Shown in pieces: positions 59,901 to 64,000 of a stretch of DNA of 64,000 nucleotides. Under the pieces are notes generated by a model that ran no database searches, was not told the DNA's origin, and saw nothing but the letters and a program-made list of their open reading frames with translations. Origin of the DNA: Pogona vitticeps (Eukaryota > Chordata > Lepidosauria > Squamata > Agamidae); the NCBI RefSeq assembly GCF_051106095.1, contig NC_135786.1:88386001-88450000 (forward strand), in the 5' to 3' direction. The position numbers were made by a program, and so were the translations under genes. Position 1 is the stretch's first letter. Each line of letters opens with the position of its first letter.

Positions 59901-62320
59901 AACTTTTCCTCTTACCTGTGAAATGGTGAGGTTTGTTCACTGCTCCTGAGGCTGATTTGCAAGACTTACTTCTGTGCAAATTGTGGGAAACTATTATAAT
60001 AGCTTCCTTGTTGCCTGGATGTCTTAAAGAGGGGATGCAATGGATGGGCTGTTGCATCCTTTTGATCAGTCAGCTAGTCCTTCTGTGCTTGCTGCACGCT
60101 GCGCAGCTTCACAATGGGAAACGACACCAGTTCTGTGCTGAGACATTTTGTACAACACGTGGAGATATCAATTTAAATATTAAATATTTAGGAAGAGGAC
60201 TAGTCTTGTTCTTACACCAGAGGCAAGGCATCTTACAGAGGTTAATGAATTCTCAGCAGAGTGCTTTGATAAAATAAGAGCACCAGCAAGATTTCTATAC
60301 ATGCTCTAACATTATTTCTTTTAGTAATGCTGCTAAAATATATTTATTTATTTATTTATTTGATTTTTTTTTAATACCACCCATCTGGCTACCAAGGCCA
60401 CTATGGGCGATTTAATATTGTGAATGTCCTTTTTCACATAGGTATTTTTGAATAAATATTCAAGTACAGAAGGCTGTGAAATTGTACTTTTGACAGATGG
60501 AGAAGATGGAAGCATAAGCTCTTGTTTTACTGAAGTTACAAATAGTGGTTCTATAATTCATACCATTGCTTTGGGACCAAGTGCTGCCGAAGATCTTGAA
60601 AAGTTGGCAGATATGACAGGTAAGTGAAACAAAGAGAATATCAGAATCTTAATCCCTATGCTAGATGATACTAGTGAATTCTCATAAAATCGTTGCTGCT
60701 GCTACTAAGGATGTGTTTGGTGAAAGCTTTCATTTTTGTTTCATTTTTATGTTTTTTGTGCAGTGTTCCTTTCGTTTAACATGAAAGGACCATTTATCAA
60801 AAATAAATGGTCCCATTTCATTTCTTCTCATTTATGTTCTCTGGCACTGGTGCAAAAAAGGCCCTGAAAGACCCATTAAAACTTTCCAAAAAGAAAAAAA
60901 AGAAAGAAAGAAAAAGAGGTAAGGCAACAGAGAATTCATTTGCTCCAAAAGCAGGCAACAGTACAACCAACCACCAACACCACAAAGCAGAACTCTCCCC
61001 CCAAAAATCCCCAACAAAAAAAATCACGCCTTTAAAGAATAAGTGCATAGTTAATTAAAGAAATAACCATTTAAAAAACACAATCAAACTGAGAGGGCAC
61101 TCACACACACAAGGAAAATAGCAAAATAACATATTTTGGTTGGCTGCTGTCAGCAATCATTTCAGCACAACTCAATGAAAAATTTCTTGGGTGATTGAAA
61201 AGGTAAAATGAAAGAGGGAAACACAAAAGAACACAGAAAGTTTGTGTTCCCCTCTTGTTAAAATAGATTATTTGTGCTTTAGAGGCTCGCTTTTGCTAGT
61301 CAAAGAACATGAAAATGAAAAGAAAAAGAAAAAAAACACAAAATAGCCTCTTTCATGGTTTTTTTCTTTCTTTCATTAAACCATAAAAGTCTCATCCCTC
61401 ATTGCTACAAAGTCCCAGGCCACCCTTCAAAGTTACTTCCCTGTATGCAATGTCCATCTTGTTTGTTTTGTCCATAATCTTTCTATATGAGGTTCTTTGT
61501 CCTTCTATCCCCATTAATATGGTCTGAGCAGGTGCTGCTGTCGGATGCTTGTATTTCGTATCACAAAACAGAGTTCTTGTAAGCATCTTAGGTAGACAAA
61601 TGCTAGCAATGCTCTTTTCACATATTTATTTGGCTGGCAGCAATGTGAAGAGCATCATTTGTAAACACAGTGCCTATTCCTTATTGTTTTCATTAATGCT
61701 CCAGATGACTAGACTGAGAGCACAATCAGCCCCATTGCACACATGCGGCCATTTGAGTTATAATTTCTCTGTTCAGAATTTATACACTCCCTCTGATGTC
61801 CTGTAATTGGATGCAAAGCAAATAAAAATCACATTCTGTTATTGTGAAATGAGTGTAGCAGGGGAAGGGAACAGTGTGTCCTGAATGCCTCCCCGGAGCA
61901 CAACAGTTGACATTTTCCATATTCTTGCTCTGCAATCAGTATTGAATTGTATGTGCGCATGGAGAAATCCATGTATATCACACATACATGTGTGCAGAAG
62001 GGAGGAAGGAGGGATACATAGAGAAAGTATGCATATGATGCCCTTGTATGACAAATTTCCATCCAAAGAAGTTGACAATTCAGACAGACATAGAAAACAA
62101 AAAAACAGAGAATGGAGGCACAAATTAGAAGAGGAAGAATCCCTGAATGCCTTCTTAGAGTTAGTTTTTTTGCTTTTATTTATTCAATTGTATTTTAATT
62201 AGTATATAGTTTAATTTTTTTAACATTTTGTTTATTATGTTTTAAACTCTGTTCCTTTTACAGTAATATTGTTCCTTTATTGGGAGAAAGGTAACATATA
62301 AATAAAACAAACAAAGAAAC

Positions 62321-62389
<69 letters not shown>

Positions 62390-64000
62390 TATCCCGCCCA
62401 ATATGTGATTGGTTCAGTTTGATGCATTTAACTCAATATGCACTTTTGGCCTCACCCATGTTGCTACCTTATTTTACAGCAAAACTTGGATTACATTACA
62501 GTATTGGCTGAAATCCTGTTTCTTGTATAGTAAATTGTACTAAAGTCCATGGAATCAATGTGGATTTGCTGAATCAACTCCTTCATGAGTTCCATTGATT
62601 CAGATGATTCTACTCTAGTTAACATTTACTTTTGCATAGTAAATGACAACTAGAGTAGACCCATTCAAATCAATAGACCTTACAGAGAAGGTGACTCAAC
62701 AAATCACACTGAATCAGTGGGCCGATTCTAGTGTAACTTCCTATGCTGAGCAGTAGGATTTCAGTCATGGAATAATAAACAAACCAAGTTTTTAAAAAAG
62801 CAGCAAATGCAACAGTCACCCTTAATCCATATATATATATATATATATAATTACACTTTTATCTACAGTAATTAATATATTTACAGTTTTATGGATTAAG
62901 GGTGACTGCTGCATTTGCTGCTTTTTTAAAAAGTTGGTTTGTTTCTTATTCCATGACTGAAATAAATTAAATAAATGAACATGCTGATACAGCCACAGAG
63001 AGTTTTATACTTTTCAGAACTTGTTTGTTCTGTTGTGCTCAAACTGGTATCTTGCAGTATTTTATAACTTAAGACAGCCATTGGACAATTACATCTATAA
63101 ACCCCCTGGTTATACCCTCCACTGGCTGCTGATTCATTTCTGGGCACTATTCAAAGTGTTGGTTTTAACCCATAAAACCCTAAACCGCTTGAGTTGAAGC
63201 TATCTCAAGGACCGTGTCTCCCTTTTGAACCTGCTTGGGTGTAAAAATCATCAGGGGAGGTCTATAAACAATACTGTACTTTGTTGCTTCTAAATCTGTT
63301 TTTAGAAATGCTTTTATCTAATATTTTAAACATGATGTTATTCTTTCTATTGAATAATTTACTATTTTTACATTTTAACGTTGCATTTTTAAATCTTGTT
63401 AAGCTACCTTGTGTCCATTTTTAGGAGAAAGGCAAGGTAAAAATATTTTAAATAAATAATAATACGTGTGTGTATCTGTTTCTCTGTGGATAGCTATATC
63501 TGTATCTATAGAAAAATAGATAAACACGCACACATAAAACCAATCTTGAAGCATTAAGAAGCCAACATTCCATTATTGGGTCCCTCCTTTGTGATGCAAG
63601 CTCTGTCTAGACAACTATAGAAGTCTGTTTTAAAGAAACTGAGGAAAAAGCAGAGTCATTTTACCCCATACTTTTCAAAGGAAAACAATTTTATTTCAGA
63701 TCTATGTCAGATATACCTTTCCATAGTAATGGATTTCTCAGTGCTTCCAACAGTTTCCAACACACAAAACAAAACAAAAAACAAAACCATTGAAACAATC
63801 AGCTATGTGTAACCCCTGCTGGATGCCAAACAGAAGAGGAAGATGCATTATACGTTTGTTTGTTTTTCAAATGGTATGTTATTTTAATTAGTCTTCCAAT
63901 CATGTTTCAGGAGGCTTGAAATTTTCTGCTACAGATAGTTTGGACTCTAATGGCCTCATAGACGCTTTCAGTGCTATTTCATCAGGAAATGGAAACATCA
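42784..64000 (+). CDS. Gene C: CLCA protein (CLCA3/CLCA1-like), 5' part, continues past window
   Basis: Tandem paralogue of gene B. Exons: 42784-42987, 43552-43692, 46322-46472, 48035-48143, 49107-49275, 51911-52132, 55704-55925, 60442-60619 and the first 90 nt of a ninth (63911-64000). They join in frame to about 428 residues. Leader with hydrophobic core about 19-34 ([18 protein letters not shown]); [12 protein letters not shown] at 171-182; MIDAS DVSGS at 325-329; Thr395; DGED at 425-428. The zinc and metal sites are intact, so it looks functional. Two ATGs in tandem (42784, 42787) have A at -3; the leader has about 16 more residues before the conserved IKLNNGG than B. Introns 2, 3, 5, 6 and 7 are larger than in B because of inserted elements. 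The C-terminal half is outside the window. Confidence 0.93.
43552..43692 (+). CDS. Gene C exon 2
   Basis: Residues 69-115: [20 protein letters not shown] and [14 protein letters not shown]. Donor AAA|GTAAGT. Confidence 0.96.
44385..44535 (+). mobile_element. tRNA-derived SINE with BovB-like tail, diverged
   Basis: TGTAGTGGACAAAGCGATGG head and CTCACATACCTTGAAAACCC body, ending ACATCTTGACAGCA. Related to the minus-strand copies at 40287 and 51355. Confidence 0.55.
44592..44765 (+). mobile_element. tRNA-derived SINE with CR1/L2-like tail, diverged copy
   Basis: GTGCAGTGGTTAAACTGCAG, CTTCCATCCTTCTGAAGTC, and the tail GTAAACCACCCAGAGAGAG with GAGGCGGTACATAAG. Same family as 40799-41058. Confidence 0.8.
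45030..46080 (+). mobile_element. BovB/RTE-type LINE, 5' truncated
   Basis: Reverse transcriptase pieces: [38 protein letters not shown] (active-site YADD), and the C-terminal [18 protein letters not shown]. The frame is broken in several places, so it is inactive. It fills much of gene C intron 2. Confidence 0.88.
46322..46472 (+). CDS. Gene C exon 3
   Basis: Residues 116-166, protein-identical to B exon 3 ([20 protein letters not shown] onward). Confidence 0.97.
47102..47588 (+). mobile_element. Foldback element (MITE) with nested inverted repeats
   Basis: The left end TAGGAATGGGATTTTTAGAA continues to GACTCCCAGACCCAT and is mirrored at the right end by ATGGGTCTGGGAGGAGTCC and TGAAAATCCCATCCCTA. 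A second inner pair (ACCATTAGAAAAGTG against CACTTTTCTAATGGT) lies inside. No reading frame of a transposase. In gene C intron 3. Confidence 0.7.
48035..48143 (+). CDS. Gene C exon 4: HExxH zinc site
   Basis: Residues 166-202, [19 protein letters not shown]. Four residues of 37 differ from B, all after the zinc motif. Confidence 0.97.
49107..49275 (+). CDS. Gene C exon 5: cysteine region
   Basis: Residues 202-258: [34 protein letters not shown] and [10 protein letters not shown]. The donor lies 20 bp before a palindromic repeat. Confidence 0.96.
49296..49514 (+). mobile_element. Penelope-type end sequence as an inverted palindrome
   Basis: Arms of about 82 bp (49331-49412 and 49430-49512) are inverted copies: GTTGTGGGTTTTTCAGGC against its complement near 49510, and CCTAACGTTTCGTCAG against its mirror. 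The sequence matches the 3' end of the element at 36600-37350. Confidence 0.75.
49515..50639 (+). other. Gene C intron 5, unrecognised part
   Basis: No exon seen. 50000-50125 has a short stretch like the SINE body at 44450 (CTCACATACCTTGAAAGC). Confidence 0.4.
50640..50789 (+). mobile_element. CR1/L2-type LINE 3' tail
   Basis: GGAAGCCGCCTAGAGTGG then ACCAGATAGGCGGGATATCA, leading straight into a microsatellite. Confidence 0.7.
50790..50930 (+). repeat. (AATT)n / (AAAT)n microsatellite
   Basis: AATT units change to AAAT units near 50850. Minus-strand frames through it are artefacts. Confidence 0.97.
51355..51560 (-). mobile_element. tRNA-derived SINE with BovB-like tail, minus strand
   Basis: Minus strand: tRNA-like GAGTTCGATTCTCC, CTTGGGCCAAGCTACACAG body, and the tail CATAAGGCAGAACTGACTTG. 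Probably full length. Confidence 0.75.
51911..52132 (+). CDS. Gene C exon 6: MIDAS
   Basis: Residues 259-332: [25 protein letters not shown] and [13 protein letters not shown]. Confidence 0.97.
52259..53040 (-). mobile_element. Sauria-type SINE, minus strand, split by an LTR
   Basis: The SINE body runs 52702-53040 and the last few bases of its tail lie at 52259-52267, left of the LTR. The whole is flanked by a perfect 12-bp duplication TAATAAAGTGTA (52247-52258, 53041-53052), which shows that the SINE came first. Confidence 0.88.
52268..52701 (+). mobile_element. Solo LTR inserted in the tail of a SINE
   Basis: 434 bp, starts TGTGGGAATG and ends GGATTCCAACA, an imperfect inverted pair. It has an AATAAAAGGAGG promoter-like or signal stretch and a doubled CACCATAGCTAAACATA. 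Flanking ATAAAG/GTAAAG fits a short target duplication. No internal region is present. Retroviral or Gypsy-type LTR; family not identified. It is a fossil younger than the SINE. Confidence 0.7.
53053..55703 (+). other. Gene C intron 6, unrecognised part
   Basis: 2.6 kb with no exon. About 54100-54260 is richer in GC and holds CCCTGTCCC repeats. Nothing bounded was recognised. Confidence 0.45.
55704..55925 (+). CDS. Gene C exon 7: VWA domain
   Basis: Residues 333-406: [33 protein letters not shown] and [16 protein letters not shown]. One codon shorter than B at the exon start. Confidence 0.97.
56135..56350 (-). mobile_element. tRNA-derived SINE with CR1/L2-like tail, minus strand
   Basis: Minus-strand version of the 40799 family: CAGTTTGCGATTTAAATATG tail region, GGGTGCTCAATTTACTGAC, GGATGGAAGGCTGAGTTGG, and a head near 56345. 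Confidence 0.75.
57295..59695 (+). mobile_element. BovB/RTE-type LINE, long copy, interrupted by a MITE
   Basis: Endonuclease part starts near 57330 (TGTACAACATATACAATTGG onward); 57873-58106 gives [17 protein letters not shown]. Reverse transcriptase start at 58521 ([20 protein letters not shown]). After the MITE at 58687-59086 it resumes with [13 protein letters not shown]-like and [18 protein letters not shown], and ends with the [20 protein letters not shown] block and the tail AAGTCAGCAGCGACTTGAG. Frames are broken and the catalytic middle is missing, so it is dead. Confidence 0.88.
58687..59086 (+). mobile_element. Palindromic Tc1-type MITE inside BovB
   Basis: 400 bp bounded by TA (58685-58686, 59087-59088). 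Starts CAGTATACCACAGAAATGAG and ends with its inverted counterpart. The two arms of about 180 bp (58687-58868, 58906-59086) are near-complete inverted copies around a short centre. No transposase. BovB sequence continues on both sides. Confidence 0.93.
60345..60420 (-). mobile_element. CR1/L2-type LINE tail fragment, minus strand
   Basis: (TTTA)n followed by TAATACCACCCATCTGGC and CCACTATGGGCG, the reverse of a LINE tail. It ends some 20 bp before the acceptor of exon 8. Confidence 0.5.
60442..60619 (+). CDS. Gene C exon 8: VWA domain end
   Basis: Residues 407-466: [29 protein letters not shown] and [20 protein letters not shown]. Confidence 0.97.
60620..62139 (+). other. Gene C intron 8, first part
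   Basis: 60715-60830 contains an inverted pair (ACCATTTATC / AAATGGTCCC) and 60890-61400 is purine/A-rich. No family recognised. Confidence 0.4.
62140..62323 (+). mobile_element. CR1/L2-type LINE 3' tail
   Basis: AATTGTATTTTAATTAGTAT, TTGTTCCTTTATTGGGAG and GGTAACATATAAATAAAAC tail, diverged. Confidence 0.5.
62324..62390 (+). repeat. (TTTA)n microsatellite
   Basis: About 16 uninterrupted units between a plus-strand LINE tail and ATCCCGCCCA, which looks like a minus-strand LINE tail. Confidence 0.97.
62505..62760 (+). mobile_element. Inverted-repeat element of the 27945 family
   Basis: Left half AAATCCTGTTTCTTGTATAG to GATTCTACTCTAGTT is mirrored by AACTAGAGTAGACCC to GAGCAGTAGGATTTC. No reading frame. 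Half of it resembles 27945-28070. Confidence 0.65.
62758..62963 (+). repeat. 73-bp inverted repeat with AT loop
   Basis: Arms 62758-62830 and 62891-62963 are nearly perfect inverted copies (AAGCAGCAAATGCAACAGTC against GACTGCTGCATTTGCTGCTT), separated by about 60 bp that include a run of AT repeats (about 62829-62850). Confidence 0.92.
63085..63465 (+). mobile_element. CR1/L2-type LINE 3' end
   Basis: CTGGTTATACCCTCCACTGG, GGCACTATTCAAAGTGTTGG and CTATCTCAAGGACCGTGTCTC give the usual end of the LINE frame ([19 protein letters not shown]), then a tail with GGCAAGGTAAAAATA. Ends about 445 bp before exon 9. Confidence 0.75.
63911..64000 (+). CDS. Gene C exon 9, cut by window edge
   Basis: First 90 of an expected 107 nt: [20 protein letters not shown] then [10 protein letters not shown]. 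Splices in phase with exon 8. Confidence 0.95.

Overview
ORGANISM. The window is vertebrate nuclear DNA, most likely from a squamate reptile (probably a lizard). The genes have long introns with GT-AG borders. The introns hold tRNA-derived SINEs of the Sauria type, BovB-type RTE LINEs, CR1/L2-type LINE tails, an L1 fragment, a Penelope-type element with a GIY-YIG endonuclease, hAT and Tc1-type MITEs and many tetranucleotide repeats. That mixture is typical of squamates. I cannot name the species. GENES. Three CLCA (calcium-activated chloride channel regulator) genes lie head to tail, all on the + strand. Gene A (exons from 2019 to 10799) is the 3' half of a CLCA2-like gene whose 5' exons lie left of the window. 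Gene B (16656-38529) is complete: 14 coding exons, 2805 nt including the stop, 934 codons, with no internal stop. Gene C (42784 to the window edge) has its first eight coding exons plus the start of the ninth. B and C resemble each other much more than either resembles A and look most like the CLCA3 branch of the CLCA1/3/4 group. Placing a CLCA2-like gene before these genes agrees with the mammalian order, in which CLCA2 precedes the other family members. HOW THEY WORK. CLCA proteins are secreted or membrane-tethered glycoproteins: a signal peptide, a zinc metallohydrolase domain with HExxH, a von Willebrand A (VWA) domain with a MIDAS, beta-sandwich domains and an FN3-like C-terminal domain. 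Some members cleave themselves, and the VWA-bearing N-terminal part of human CLCA1 stabilises TMEM16A at the cell surface. B and C keep the HExxHxxxGxxD zinc motif and the MIDAS. A and B end in a membrane segment with a short basic tail. LAYOUT. 1-2018 intron of A; 2019-10799 last seven exons of A; 10800-16655 intergenic, with a 520-bp hAT MITE at 12560; 16656-38529 gene B; 38530-42783 intergenic, with two SINEs; 42784-64000 gene C. Flanking similarity upstream of B (about 15165-15800) and C (about 41165-41610) indicates a tandem duplication of about 26 kb. Since then the introns have grown differently: intron 7 is 2.6 kb in B and 4.5 kb in C (BovB plus a Tc1-type MITE), and intron 5 is 0.4 kb in B and 2.6 kb in C. 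MOBILE DNA. The clearest signals outside the genes are nested insertions: an LTR inside a SINE (52268-52701), a palindromic Tc1-type MITE inside BovB (58687-59086), and a CR1/L2 copy and a likely solo LTR inside L1 (28690-31180). No undescribed gene system was found. The most useful leads are molecular-evolution contrasts between B and C and several well-bounded MITEs.
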